This document shows positions 8,486 through 16,831 of a stretch of 64,000 nt of DNA, piece by piece. The first letter of the stretch is position 1, and each line of letters opens with the position of its first letter. The stretch covers positions 558,001 through 622,000 of the forward strand of contig NZ_APNH01000001.1 of assembly GCF_040361275.1 (NCBI RefSeq), read 5' to 3'. A model generated the notes under the pieces. The model was not told where the DNA came from and searched no databases. It was given only the letters and a program-made list of their open reading frames with translations. Source of the DNA: Salinisphaera sp. T31B1. GTDB lineage: Bacteria; Pseudomonadota; Gammaproteobacteria; Nevskiales; Salinisphaeraceae. A program made the translations under genes and the position numbers.

Positions 8486-11176
8486 ATGGCCCAGGCGAGT
8501 TCGCACCCAGAGCACGCCGACGACGTAGAAGACGTCGATCCGCAGGAGTCCGCCGAATGGCGTGACGCGCTCGACGCCGTCATCGAGATCGAAGGCCCGG
8601 AACGGGCGCATTATCTGCTGGAAATGCTCATCGAGCGGTCGCGGCGTTCAGGGGCCTATATCCCCTACTCGCCCAACACGGCCTATATCAACACGATTCC
8701 GCCGCACCTGGAAGAGCGCTCCCCGGGCGATCCGGCCATCGAGTGGCGTATCCGCTCGATCATCCGCTGGAATGCGATGGCCATGGTCATCCAGGCCAAC
8801 CGCCATCATGAAGGTGTGGGCGGCCATATCGCCAGCTACGCCTCGGCGGCGACGCTCTATGAAGTCGGCTTCAACCACTTCTTCCATGCGCCCTCCGAAG
8901 AGCACGGCGGCGACCTGGTCTATATCCAGGGGCATTCGGCGCCGGGTATCTATGCGCGTTCCTATCTGGAAGGCCGGATCGACGAAGACCAGCTGCTCAA
9001 CTTCCGCTCGGAAGCCGGCGGCAAGGGCCTGTCGAGCTACCCGCACGCCTGGCTGATGCCCGACTACTGGCAGTTCGCGACCGTGTCGATGGGCATCGGC
9101 CCGATCAACGCGATCTACCAGGCGCGCTTCATGCGTTACCTGCACAACCGCGGCATCGAAGACACCAGCGACCGCCATGTCTGGTGTTTCTGCGGCGACG
9201 GCGAGATGGACGAGCCCGAATCCATGGGCGCGATCGATATCGCCGCGCGCGAAGGTCTGGACAACCTCATCTTCGTGGTCAACTGCAACCTGCAGCGGCT
9301 GGACGGCCCGGTCCGCGGCGACTCCAAGATCATCAACGAACTGGAAGGCTCGTTCCGCGGTGCCGGCTGGAACGTCATCAAGGTGATCTGGGGCGCGCTC
9401 TGGGACGGTCTGCTCGCCCAGGACCACGACGGCAAGCTCGTCGAACTGATGAACGAGACCGTCGACGGCGAATACCAGGCCTACAAGGCCAACGGGGGCG
9501 ACTACACCCGCGAGCATTTCTTCGGCAAGTATCCCGAGCTGGAAGAGATGGTGGCGTCCATGTCCGACGAGGACATTCGCCGGCTCAACCGCGGCGGCCA
9601 CGATCCGCACAAGGTCTATGCGGCCTATCACGCGGCCGTGAACAACAACAATGGTCGCCCGACGGTCATCCTGGCCAAGACGGTCAAGGGCTACGGCATG
9701 GGCGAGGCCGGTGAAGGCCAGAACATCACCCATCAGCAGAAGAAGATGGGCGAGGACGCGCTCAAGGAATTCCGCGATCGTTTCGAGATCCCCGTCGACG
9801 ACGACAAGATCGCCGATGCGCCCTTCTACAAGCCGGACGAAGACTCCGAGGAGATCAAGTATCTCCACGAGCGGCGCGCCGCGCTAGGCGGCTATCTGCC
9901 GCAGCGACGCACGCAGGGCGACAAGCTCGAGATCCCCGAGCTGAGCGTGTTCGACAAGCTGCTCCAGGGCTCCGGCGATCGCGAGATGGCCACCACCATG
10001 GTGTTCACCCGCATCCTGCAGATCCTGACCCGCGACAAGAACATCAAGGACCGCATCGTCCCGATCATTCCCGACGAGGCGCGGACCTTCGGTATGGAAG
10101 GCATGTTCCGCTCGCTGGGGATTTATTCGCCGGTCGGCCAGCTGTTCGTGCCGGAAGACTCCGACCAGCTCGCCTTCTACAAGGAGTCGATCACCGGTCA
10201 GATTCTCGAGGAAGGCATCACCGAAGCGGGCGCGATCTCGTCGTTCATCGCGGCGGCCACGTCGTATTCGAACCACGGCAAGACGATGATCCCGTTCTAT
10301 GCCTTCTATTCGATGTTCGGCTTCCAGCGCGTGGGCGACTTCTGCTGGGCCGCCGGCGACATGCGCGCACGCGGCTTCCTGCTGGGCGGCACGGCCGGTC
10401 GGACCACCATCAACGGCGAAGGCCTTCAGCATCAGGACGGCCACAGCCATGTGATGTTCGACTTCGTACCGAACTGCCGGGCCTACGATCCGACCTTCTC
10501 CTACGAGATGGCCGTGATCATGCACCGCGGGCTGGTGGAGATGTACGAAGAGCAGCAGGACGTCTACTACTACCTGACGATGATGAACGAGAACTACAGC
10601 CATCCGCCGATGCCGGAAGGCGTGGAAGACGACATCATCGCCGGCATGTACCAGTTCTCGCAGTCCGGCGCCGACAAGGATCTGCAGGTCAACCTGCTGG
10701 GTTCGGGCACGATCCTGCACGAAGTCATCGCCGCCGCCGAGATGCTCGAAACCGAATTCGGTATCGGCACCGCCGTCTGGAGTGCGCCCAGCTTCACCCA
10801 GCTCAAGCGCGACGGGGCGTCGATCGAGCGCTGGAACATGCTGCATCCCGAAGAGGACCCGCGCCAGAGCTTCGTGGCTAAGAAATTCGCCGACGCCAAG
10901 GGTCCGGCGATCGCTGCCACCGACTATGTCCGCGGTCTGCCGGAGATGATCCGTCCCTACATGCCGGTGGCGTATCACACCCTCGGCACCGACGGGTACG
11001 GCCGTTCGGATACACGCGAGGCGCTGCGCGAGTTCTTCGAGGTCGACCGGCGCTGGATCACGGTCTGTGCGCTCAAGGCACTGGCCGACGAGGACAAGAT
11101 CGAACGCAAGGTCGTCGGCGAAGCCATTCGCAAGTACGGCATCGACCCGGACAAGCCGGAGCCGATCACGCATTGA
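8486..11176 (+). CDS. aceE: Pyruvate dehydrogenase E1 component, homodimeric
   Basis: Thiamine-diphosphate-dependent E1 of the pyruvate dehydrogenase complex; 896 residues, close to E. coli AceE (887). It decarboxylates pyruvate and acetylates the lipoyl groups of E2. Seen: HEGVGGHIASYASAATLYE region, the ThDP motif GDGEMDEPES followed by NLIFVVNCNLQRLDGPVRG, KTVKGYGMG, PIIPDEARTFGMEG and the transketolase-like C-terminal half (GLQHQDGHSH). The ATG at 8486 has an AAGGAG site 7 bases upstream; a TTG 18 bases earlier is unlikely. First gene of aceE-aceF-lpdA. Confidence 0.98.
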   Translation: MAQASSHPEHADDVEDVDPQESAEWRDALDAVIEIEGPERAHYLLEMLIERSRRSGAYIPYSPNTAYINTIPPHLEERSPGDPAIEWRIRSIIRWNAMAMVIQANRHHEGVGGHIASYASAATLYEVGFNHFFHAPSEEHGGDLVYIQGHSAPGIYARSYLEGRIDEDQLLNFRSEAGGKGLSSYPHAWLMPDYWQFATVSMGIGPINAIYQARFMRYLHNRGIEDTSDRHVWCFCGDGEMDEPESMGAIDIAAREGLDNLIFVVNCNLQRLDGPVRGDSKIINELEGSFRGAGWNVIKVIWGALWDGLLAQDHDGKLVELMNETVDGEYQAYKANGGDYTREHFFGKYPELEEMVASMSDEDIRRLNRGGHDPHKVYAAYHAAVNNNNGRPTVILAKTVKGYGMGEAGEGQNITHQQKKMGEDALKEFRDRFEIPVDDDKIADAPFYKPDEDSEEIKYLHERRAALGGYLPQRRTQGDKLEIPELSVFDKLLQGSGDREMATTMVFTRILQILTRDKNIKDRIVPIIPDEARTFGMEGMFRSLGIYSPVGQLFVPEDSDQLAFYKESITGQILEEGITEAGAISSFIAAATSYSNHGKTMIPFYAFYSMFGFQRVGDFCWAAGDMRARGFLLGGTAGRTTINGEGLQHQDGHSHVMFDFVPNCRAYDPTFSYEMAVIMHRGLVEMYEEQQDVYYYLTMMNENYSHPPMPEGVEDDIIAGMYQFSQSGADKDLQVNLLGSGTILHEVIAAAEMLETEFGIGTAVWSAPSFTQLKRDGASIERWNMLHPEEDPRQSFVAKKFADAKGPAIAATDYVRGLPEMIRPYMPVAYHTLGTDGYGRSDTREALREFFEVDRRWITVCALKALADEDKIERKVVGEAIRKYGIDPDKPEPITH

Positions 11177-11267
11177 TCGCTGCGGGAGACGACCGGACGA
11201 CGCATGATCGACTGATACGGCGGGACGGCCTGCGGGCCTTCCCGCCCAGAGCTTAAGGAAACGCTTT

Positions 11268-13055
11268 ATGGCGGCGCAGGAAATCAAGGTTCCGGACATC
11301 GGCGACTTCGACTCGGTCGAAGTCATCGAAGTGCTGGTCTCACAAGGCGACACGGTCGAGGAAGAGCAGCCGCTCATCACCCTCGAATCCGACAAGGCCA
11401 CGCTGGAAGTGCCTTCCACGATGGCCGGCAAGATCACTGAAATGAAGGTCTCCGAGGGCGACACCGTCTCCGAAGGTGACGTCATCGCACTCGTCGAGGC
11501 GGCCGGCGAAGACGACGCCGACGACAGCGATGACGACGACGAGGCCGCTGAAGACGACAGCGACGACGAGGCACAGGCCGCAGATGAGGCCGAGGACGAC
11601 GCCGACGAGTCGGACGACGCCGAGACCGACGATTTGGACCAAGACGACGAAGAGGAAGACGCCGGCGGCGAGACCGTCGAGGTCAAGGTGCCGGACATCG
11701 GCGACTTCGACTCGGTCGAAGTCATCGAAGTGCTGGTGGCCGAAGGCGACGAGGTCGAGGAAGAACAGCCGCTGATTACGCTGGAATCCGACAAGGCCAC
11801 GCTGGAAGTGCCCTCGTCCGCAGCCGGCAAGATCACCGAAATGAAGGTCTCGGAAGGCGATACCGTCTCCGAAGGTGACGTGATCGCGATGCTGGAAAAA
11901 GCCGGCGGCAAATCCTCCGGCGGCGACAAGAAGCAATCCAAACAGGACAAGGCGTCGAGCAAGCAATCCGGCGGCGCCGACCGCGCCAAGAAGGACACCA
12001 AGAAAGCCGACAAGGCGGACAAGAAGCAGTCCGACGGCAAGGCGTCGAAAAAGGACGACGCGCCGAAGAAACAGGCGTCGAAAGACGACAGCGGCGATTC
12101 CTCCAAGCTCGACAACGTCGACGAAGAGCGTTTCGGCAAGGCCCATGCCTCGCCCAGCGTGCGCAAGTACGCGCGCGAGCTCGGGGCCGATCTGGGCCGA
12201 ATGGACGGCAGCGGACGCAAGGGCCGGATCACCGCCGAGGATGTCCAGTCCTATGTGAAGAATGCCCTGTCGCAGGTGCAGAGCGGCGGCGGTGCATCGG
12301 CACCGGCCGGCGGTGGGGGCGGCGTGCCCGCCCAGCCGGATATCGATTTCAGCCAGTTCGGCGAAGTTGAAACCGTCCCGCTGGAGCGCATCCGCAAGAT
12401 CTCGGCCAAGGCCGTCCATAAGAACTGGCTGCTCATTCCGCATGTCACCCAGTTCGACAACGCCGATATCACCGATCTGGAAGAATTCCGCCAGGCGAAC
12501 AAGGAAAAGGCCAAGGCGGATGGGGTCAAGCTCACGCCGCTGGCCTTCCTGCTCAAGGCCTCGGCGGCCGCGCTCAAGGCCTTCCCGGACCTCAACAGCT
12601 CGCTCACGGCCGACGGCGAATCGCTGGTGCACAAGAAGTACGTGAACATCGCCGTGGCGGTGGACACACCCAACGGCCTGCTCATGCCGGTGATCAAGGA
12701 GGTCGACAAGAAAGGCATCTACGAGATCGCCCGCGATCTGGACGAGGTCTCCGGCCGGGCCCGCGAAGGCAAGATCAAGGGCGACGACATGAAAGGCGCC
12801 TGTTTCTCGATCTCCAGCCTCGGCGGCGTCGGCGGTACGGCGTTCACGCCGATCGTGAACTCCCCCGAGGTCGGCATTCTGGGCGTGTCCAAGCACAGCT
12901 GGCAGCCGGTCTGGAACGGGTCCGAGTTCGAGCCGCGGCTGATTCTGCCGCTGTCGTTCTCTTACGATCACCGCGTGATCGACGGGGCCAAGGCGGCACG
13001 GATTACGGGATTCATCAGCGAGAAACTCTCTGACTTGAGGACGTTGTTGCTCTAG
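11268..13055 (+). CDS. aceF: Dihydrolipoamide acetyltransferase (pyruvate dehydrogenase E2)
   Basis: E2 core enzyme of pyruvate dehydrogenase, passing the acetyl group to CoA. Order: lipoyl domain 1 (lipoyl Lys43 in ESDKATLE), a linker almost wholly of Asp, Glu, Ala and Ser (about residues 82-136), lipoyl domain 2 (Lys176), a second linker rich in Lys, Ser and Asp (about 215-285), peripheral subunit-binding domain (ASPSVRKYARELGADL, RITAEDVQSYV), a short Gly/Ala/Pro linker and the catalytic domain with His568 and Asp572 in HRVIDG. Start has AAGGAA 8 bases upstream. A hairpin with core GGCCTGCGGGCC lies at 11227-11238 in the leader. Confidence 0.98.
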   Translation: MAAQEIKVPDIGDFDSVEVIEVLVSQGDTVEEEQPLITLESDKATLEVPSTMAGKITEMKVSEGDTVSEGDVIALVEAAGEDDADDSDDDDEAAEDDSDDEAQAADEAEDDADESDDAETDDLDQDDEEEDAGGETVEVKVPDIGDFDSVEVIEVLVAEGDEVEEEQPLITLESDKATLEVPSSAAGKITEMKVSEGDTVSEGDVIAMLEKAGGKSSGGDKKQSKQDKASSKQSGGADRAKKDTKKADKADKKQSDGKASKKDDAPKKQASKDDSGDSSKLDNVDEERFGKAHASPSVRKYARELGADLGRMDGSGRKGRITAEDVQSYVKNALSQVQSGGGASAPAGGGGGVPAQPDIDFSQFGEVETVPLERIRKISAKAVHKNWLLIPHVTQFDNADITDLEEFRQANKEKAKADGVKLTPLAFLLKASAAALKAFPDLNSSLTADGESLVHKKYVNIAVAVDTPNGLLMPVIKEVDKKGIYEIARDLDEVSGRAREGKIKGDDMKGACFSISSLGGVGGTAFTPIVNSPEVGILGVSKHSWQPVWNGSEFEPRLILPLSFSYDHRVIDGAKAARITGFISEKLSDLRTLLL

Positions 13056-13237
13056 GCCGCGGCTATGGGGCTGCAATACGGCGTTGCCGATCGCTTATGT
13101 AGCGTTGCTACACAGCGCTCTCGACGCCTTGGCTTGCAGCCTCATCGCTCGCGCCGGGCGATCTGAAGCCTGTCGCTTCGATGGCCCGCTTCTTGAACGC
13201 ACAATCCGGCCTGCGGGCCGGTCAAGGTAGTTAAACC

Positions 13238-15145
13238 ATGGCGCAGGAAATCAAGGTTCCGGACATCGGCGATTTCGACTCCGTCGAGATCATCGAAGTG
13301 CTCGTCGCCGAGGGCGACACGGTCGAGGAAGAACAGCCGCTCATCACGCTGGAATCCGACAAGGCCACCCTCGAAGTGCCGTCCACGGTCGCCGGCAAGA
13401 TCACCGAGCTGAAAGTCTCGGAAGGCGATACCGTCTCCGAAGGCGACGTGATCGCGCTCATCGAAGCCGCGGATGAAGACGGCGGCGACGATGAGGGCGA
13501 CGACGATTCGGACGACGCCGACGCGGATGACGGCGACGACGGCGAATCCGAAAGCGACGACGAGAAGGACGAGGACGCCCAGGCGGCGAAATCGAAAAAG
13601 TCCGACAAGTCGGACGACAAGAAATCGTCCGCCCAATCCGACAAGAAGTCCGCCTCCAAGGACAAATCGGCCGACAAGAAACAGTCGTCCGAATCGAAAC
13701 AAACGAAAGACAAGGCCGAAAATCCCGCCGGCGGCGATCACGACTACGATTGCGACGTGCTCGTCCTCGGCTCCGGCCCGGGCGGTTACACGGCCGCCTT
13801 CCGTGCGGCCGATATGGGCCTGAGCGTCACCATGGTCGAGCGCCACAGCGTGCTTGGCGGCGTCTGCCTCAACGTGGGCTGTATTCCGTCCAAGGCGTTG
13901 CTGCATTCGGCCAAGGTCATCGAAGAAGCCGCCAACATGGCCAGCCACGGCGTGACCTTCGGCAAGCCGGAGATCGATCTCGCCAAGCTGTTGGACTACA
14001 AGCAGTCCGTCATCGACCAGCTCACCGGCGGCCTGAAATCCATGGCCTCCAAGCGCAAGGTGAATATCGTCAACGGCACCGGCACCTTTGCCGATGCCCA
14101 CACGCTCAAGATCGAAGGCAGCGACGATACCGACCAGCTCACCTTCAACAACGCCATCATCGCCGTGGGCTCCGAGCCGGTCATGCTGCCCGGCTGGCCC
14201 GAGGACGAGCGCATCTGGACCTCGGAAGAAGCCCTCTCGCCCGACGAAATTCCCGGCTCCCTGCTGGTCGTCGGTGGCGGCATCATCGGCTGCGAGATCG
14301 CCAACGTCTATGCCGCCCACGGCACCGAAGTGGATGTGGTCGAAATGACCGATAGCCTCATCCCTGGCGCCGACAAGGACCTCATCAAGCCGCTCACCAA
14401 GCGCATGAAGAAGCGCTGCGGCAATATCTGGGTGTCCACCAAAGTCACCGGCCTGGAAGCCGGCGACAAGCTCACGGCGAGCTTCGAAGGCGACGACGCG
14501 CCCAAGTCCAAGGACTACGATCGCGTGCTGGTCGCCATCGGCCGCAAGCCCAACGGCGCCAAGATCGGCGCCGACAAGGCCGGGGTCGAAGTCGACGAGC
14601 GTGGCTTCATCGGCATCGACAAACAGTGTCGTACCAACGTCGACAACATCTTCGCCATCGGCGACGTCTCCGGCGAACCCCAGCTCGCCCACCGGGCCAC
14701 GCATCAGGGCAAGGTCGCCGCCGAATGCTGTGCCGGCGAAAAAGCCGCCTTCGACGCCAAGGTCATCCCCTCCGTCGTCTACACGGATCCGGAAGTCGCC
14801 TGGACAGGCGTGACCGAAACCCAGGCCAAGAAAGACGGCATCGAATACACCAAGGGCGCCTTCCCCTGGGCCGCCAACGGCCGCGCCATCGGCCTGGACG
14901 CCACCGACGGCAACACCAAGCTGCTATTCGGCAGCGACGGCCGCATCATCGGTGCCGGCGCGGTCGGTAGCGGTGCCGGCGATCTCATCGCCGAAACCTG
15001 TCTCGCCATCGAAATGGGCGCGAACGCCGACGACATCGGCCTGACCATCCACCCGCACCCGACCTTGGCCGAAACGGTCGGCATGGCCGCCGAGGCCGAG
15101 GCCGGAACGCTCACGGATTTGTATATTCCTAAGAAAAAGAAATAG
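13238..15145 (+). CDS. lpdA: Dihydrolipoyl dehydrogenase with N-terminal lipoyl domain (E3)
   Basis: FAD-dependent E3 that reoxidises dihydrolipoamide with NAD+. The 635 residues are about 160 more than a plain E3 because a lipoyl domain (Lys42 in ESDKATLE) and a long acidic-then-basic linker (about residues 78-165) precede the enzyme. FAD motif VLGSGPGGYTAAFRA, redox-active Cys210 and Cys215 (GGVCLNVGCIPSK), NAD-binding VGGGIIGCE, and the active-site base His607 in HPHPTLAE are all present. Lipoyl-bearing E3 is known, for example in Neisseria. The lipoyl domain is nearly identical to those of aceF. A hairpin with the same GGCCTGCGGGCC core as in the aceF leader lies at 13208-13219. The 3' end is partly repeated downstream at 15571-15678. 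Confidence 0.97.
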   Translation: MAQEIKVPDIGDFDSVEIIEVLVAEGDTVEEEQPLITLESDKATLEVPSTVAGKITELKVSEGDTVSEGDVIALIEAADEDGGDDEGDDDSDDADADDGDDGESESDDEKDEDAQAAKSKKSDKSDDKKSSAQSDKKSASKDKSADKKQSSESKQTKDKAENPAGGDHDYDCDVLVLGSGPGGYTAAFRAADMGLSVTMVERHSVLGGVCLNVGCIPSKALLHSAKVIEEAANMASHGVTFGKPEIDLAKLLDYKQSVIDQLTGGLKSMASKRKVNIVNGTGTFADAHTLKIEGSDDTDQLTFNNAIIAVGSEPVMLPGWPEDERIWTSEEALSPDEIPGSLLVVGGGIIGCEIANVYAAHGTEVDVVEMTDSLIPGADKDLIKPLTKRMKKRCGNIWVSTKVTGLEAGDKLTASFEGDDAPKSKDYDRVLVAIGRKPNGAKIGADKAGVEVDERGFIGIDKQCRTNVDNIFAIGDVSGEPQLAHRATHQGKVAAECCAGEKAAFDAKVIPSVVYTDPEVAWTGVTETQAKKDGIEYTKGAFPWAANGRAIGLDATDGNTKLLFGSDGRIIGAGAVGSGAGDLIAETCLAIEMGANADDIGLTIHPHPTLAETVGMAAEAEAGTLTDLYIPKKKK

Positions 15146-15168
15146 CGTAATCGTTATTGCCTACGACT

Positions 15169-15196
15169 AAAGGCCGGCTTTTCGCCGGCCTTTTTT
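15169..15196 (+). terminator. Rho-independent terminator of the pyruvate dehydrogenase operon
   Basis: AAAGGCCGGC paired with GCCGGCCTTT around loop TTTTC, followed by a run of six T. Almost the same hairpin recurs at 15702-15729 after the duplicated lpdA tail. Confidence 0.95.
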
Positions 15197-15274
15197 ACGC
15201 ATTTTGCATTTACTCGGGTTATTCGCTTCTCTATTGTTCTAGTTAGTAGCTATCGACGCTGCTAGGGGGGAGAC

Positions 15275-15535
15275 ATGGCCGAACTCGCGAATGTTCATCC
15301 GGGCGACGTGTTGCGCGAAGAGTTTATCGCGCCGATGGGGTTGAGCCTTCGCAATGTCGCGGATGCAAGTGATCTTCTGCGTGACGATTCAACTTCGCTT
15401 ATGGAAGGACGGCGACCGGTAGATGCCGATATTGCTCGCCGGCTGAGCCAGTTTTCTGGCACGTCGGTTCAGTTCTGGTTGGGGTTGCAGGCGGATTATT
15501 ATCTCGAAGAGGTACAACGAGCCCAAGTCGCCTGA
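15275..15535 (+). CDS. HigA-like antitoxin/HTH protein, copy 1
   Basis: 86-residue protein of the HigA family addiction-module antidote type (Xre-like helix-turn-helix). Seen: HPGDVLREEFIAPMGLSLRNVA at the start, typical of HigA, then a helix-turn-helix region with RRPVDADIARRLSQFSGTS and the closing FWLGLQADYYLEEVQ. The ATG has an AGGGGGGAG site just upstream. HigA normally follows a HigB toxin gene, but only the lpdA terminator lies upstream, so this is an orphan. It is a clear paralogue of the next HigA-like gene at 15813. It could be a solitary regulator or an anti-toxin that protects against an incoming HigB. Confidence 0.85.
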   Translation: MAELANVHPGDVLREEFIAPMGLSLRNVADASDLLRDDSTSLMEGRRPVDADIARRLSQFSGTSVQFWLGLQADYYLEEVQRAQVA

Positions 15536-15542
15536 TCAAGAA

Positions 15543-15569
15543 AGATAAGTATACTGTCCCCGGATATCC
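15543..15569 (+). repeat. Left copy of a 27-bp perfect inverted repeat (transposase-element end)
   Basis: These 27 bases, containing GTATACTGTCCCCGGATATC, are the exact reverse complement of 18987-19013. The right copy lies immediately after a transposase remnant, so this motif is probably the downstream end of a REP-associated tyrosine transposase element. It directly abuts the duplicated lpdA tail. Confidence 0.9.
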
Positions 15570-15570
15570 A

Positions 15571-15678
15571 GGCCTCACCATCCATCCGCACCCGACGCTC
15601 GCTGAAACGGTCGGCATGGCGGCTGAAGCCGAGGCGGGCACGTTGACGGATCTGTATATTCCGAAGAAGAAAAAGTAG
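15571..15678 (+). pseudogene. Duplicated 3' end of lpdA (last 35 codons)
   Basis: The frame reads GLTIHPHPTLAETVGMAAEA and on to LTDLYIPKKKK and a stop, the same 35 residues as the end of the resident lpdA (15038-15145), but with many synonymous base changes (for example tta/ctc, gcc/gct choices). It lacks the rest of the gene, has no start, and is followed by its own terminator of the same design. The synonymous divergence argues that the two tails come from different lineages rather than from a recent tandem duplication in this genome. Confidence 0.95.
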
Positions 15679-15701
15679 CGAGGCTGCTTTTACTAAGGAC
15701 T

Positions 15702-15729
15702 AAAGGCCGGCTTTTTGCCGGCCTTTTTT
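15702..15729 (+). terminator. Second copy of the lpdA terminator
   Basis: AAAGGCCGGC, loop TTTTT, GCCGGCC and six T: the same hairpin as at 15169-15196, at the same kind of distance behind the duplicated lpdA tail. Confidence 0.93.
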
Positions 15730-15812
15730 GTGGGCGGCGTTATTTACAGCCGGGGCGGGATTGCATAACGTCTGTATGAGGCATCGAGTGATCGTATGCC
15801 GAGGGGGGAATC

Positions 15813-16070
15813 TTGACCGAGCTTGCCAACACTCATCCGGGTGACGTGTTGCTTGAGGAATTTCTCAAGCCGATGGGGCTCAGGGTGTCTCGGTTTGCTG
15901 ATGAGGCCGGATTGGCGTTGGATAGCGTCAATCAGCTTATTGCCGGTCAGCCGAACCTGAGCTTGGACGATGCTCGCCGCTTTGCGAATTATTTCGGAAC
16001 CTCGGTTTCGTTTTGGGTGGAGTTTCAGAATAGCTTCGATGATGAGGTCGAGGCACACCGCAAGATCTGA
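15813..16070 (+). CDS. HigA-like antitoxin/HTH protein, copy 2
   Basis: 85 residues, paralogous to the protein at 15275: both open with ELAN-HPGDVL-EEF--PMGL and end with a GTSV-FW segment. HTH region about residues 20-60 (ALDSVNQLIAGQPNLSLDDA). The start is a TTG at 15813 with a strong GGGGGGA site 5 bases upstream; no ATG fits. No HigB toxin gene is next to it. Like copy 1, it lies about 80-85 bases behind an lpdA tail plus terminator, so the whole tail-terminator-HigA unit is present twice. Confidence 0.83.
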   Translation: MTELANTHPGDVLLEEFLKPMGLRVSRFADEAGLALDSVNQLIAGQPNLSLDDARRFANYFGTSVSFWVEFQNSFDDEVEAHRKI

Positions 16071-16109
16071 CCGCAGGTCTGAGGCAGTCTTGCCATATCC
16101 ACGGGGAGC

Positions 16110-16547
16110 ATGGAATTGGCAGCAAAGCGCTTGCTTGTACTGGTACTGATCGTCGTCGCCGTCTCTGGCTACGTATTCGCCTACCTGGTGTACGAAAGAG
16201 ACCGCGGCATGATTGCAGATGCTCGAACGGCCGACGTCGCCCTATTCGCATCGCTATTGATAGATTCGAAAGGCCATTCCCATTCTGCCGAAATGACGAT
16301 TCGGTTCGTGAAGTATCAATTCATGATGTCGACCGTATTCGTCGGCCAGGAGTACGACGTGCTCAACGGTAGCCAACGCGGCTACCTGCAAAAGCTGTTC
16401 GCCCGGCTCGACCAGTCCGGCAGAAACCTCGATTTGAAAGACGCAGGGTTCAATTACCCGCGGTTTTCGCATCAGGCTGAACAGGTGCGCAGTTGTTTCG
16501 AATCCGCTCAAACCGATATGTGTATTAAATCGATCGATTGGCGTTGA
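16110..16547 (+). CDS. Small membrane-anchored protein of unknown function
   Basis: 145 residues; a single hydrophobic segment at about residues 7-27 (LLVLVLIVVAVSGYVFAYLV) and a hydrophilic remainder with two Cys near the C-terminus (RSCFESAQTDMCIKS) that could form a disulfide outside the membrane. I do not recognise a family. The ATG at 16110 is only one base after GGGGAG, so the TTG at 16116 may be the true start. It follows the second HigA-like gene by 39 bases and could be in the same transcript. Confidence 0.6.
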   Translation: MELAAKRLLVLVLIVVAVSGYVFAYLVYERDRGMIADARTADVALFASLLIDSKGHSHSAEMTIRFVKYQFMMSTVFVGQEYDVLNGSQRGYLQKLFARLDQSGRNLDLKDAGFNYPRFSHQAEQVRSCFESAQTDMCIKSIDWR

Positions 16548-16680
16548 TTGACCGATACGCAAAGCCGACTGAGCGGCAAGAAAGTTCGACGATTTTCCTA
16601 GGCTGCAGGGTCAACAAACAGTTCCGCAAAACGACCCTTCGTTGTAGTGTGAATAAAACAGGGCAGTCGGGGGACTTGCT

Positions 16681-16785
16681 ATGGGTTTGATCGAACGTTT
16701 GAACGAGCTACCCAGCTTTGTGGCGCGGCGACGTGGAAACGTTAGGACCGAAACCACGAAAGCGGGCTTGCTCTTGTCACATTGA
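16681..16785 (+). pseudogene. Short open frame, possible gene remnant cut by a mobile end
   Basis: A 34-codon frame (MGLIERLNELPSFVARRRGN and 14 more) has a GGGGGA site 8 bases before its ATG but stops just before the element-end motif CAAGACCTGACCCC at 16795. It may be the 5' stub of a gene broken by the mobile sequence. No family is recognised. Confidence 0.3.
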
Positions 16786-16794
16786 CGCACGAGA

Positions 16795-16808
16795 CAAGAC
16801 CTGACCCC
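16795..16808 (+). repeat. Element-end motif CAAGACCTGACCCC, left copy
   Basis: Fourteen bases that recur in inverted orientation at 19171-19184, next to the transposase remnant. The neighbouring bases (GCAC before) are also similar. Probably the upstream end of a REP-associated tyrosine transposase element, here without any transposase gene. Confidence 0.75.
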
Positions 16809-16831
16809 AAGTCCGCGCCAAGTTTGATGCG

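Noticed and set aside
9884-13076. Long Ser/Ala/Arg-rich or Val/Gly-rich frames on the minus strand opposite aceE-aceF
   Set aside because: They mirror the strongly acidic and Ala-rich coding of the plus-strand pyruvate dehydrogenase genes, have no ribosome site or family resemblance, and overlap proven genes throughout.
13142-14704. 520-codon minus-strand frame opposite lpdA
   Set aside because: Composition is the complement of the lipoyl and acidic linker coding; there is no domain, and lpdA on the plus strand is certain.
15275-16070. Complete HigBA toxin-antitoxin modules
   Set aside because: No HigB-like frame lies upstream or downstream of either HigA-like gene; the upstream spaces hold only lpdA tails and terminators.
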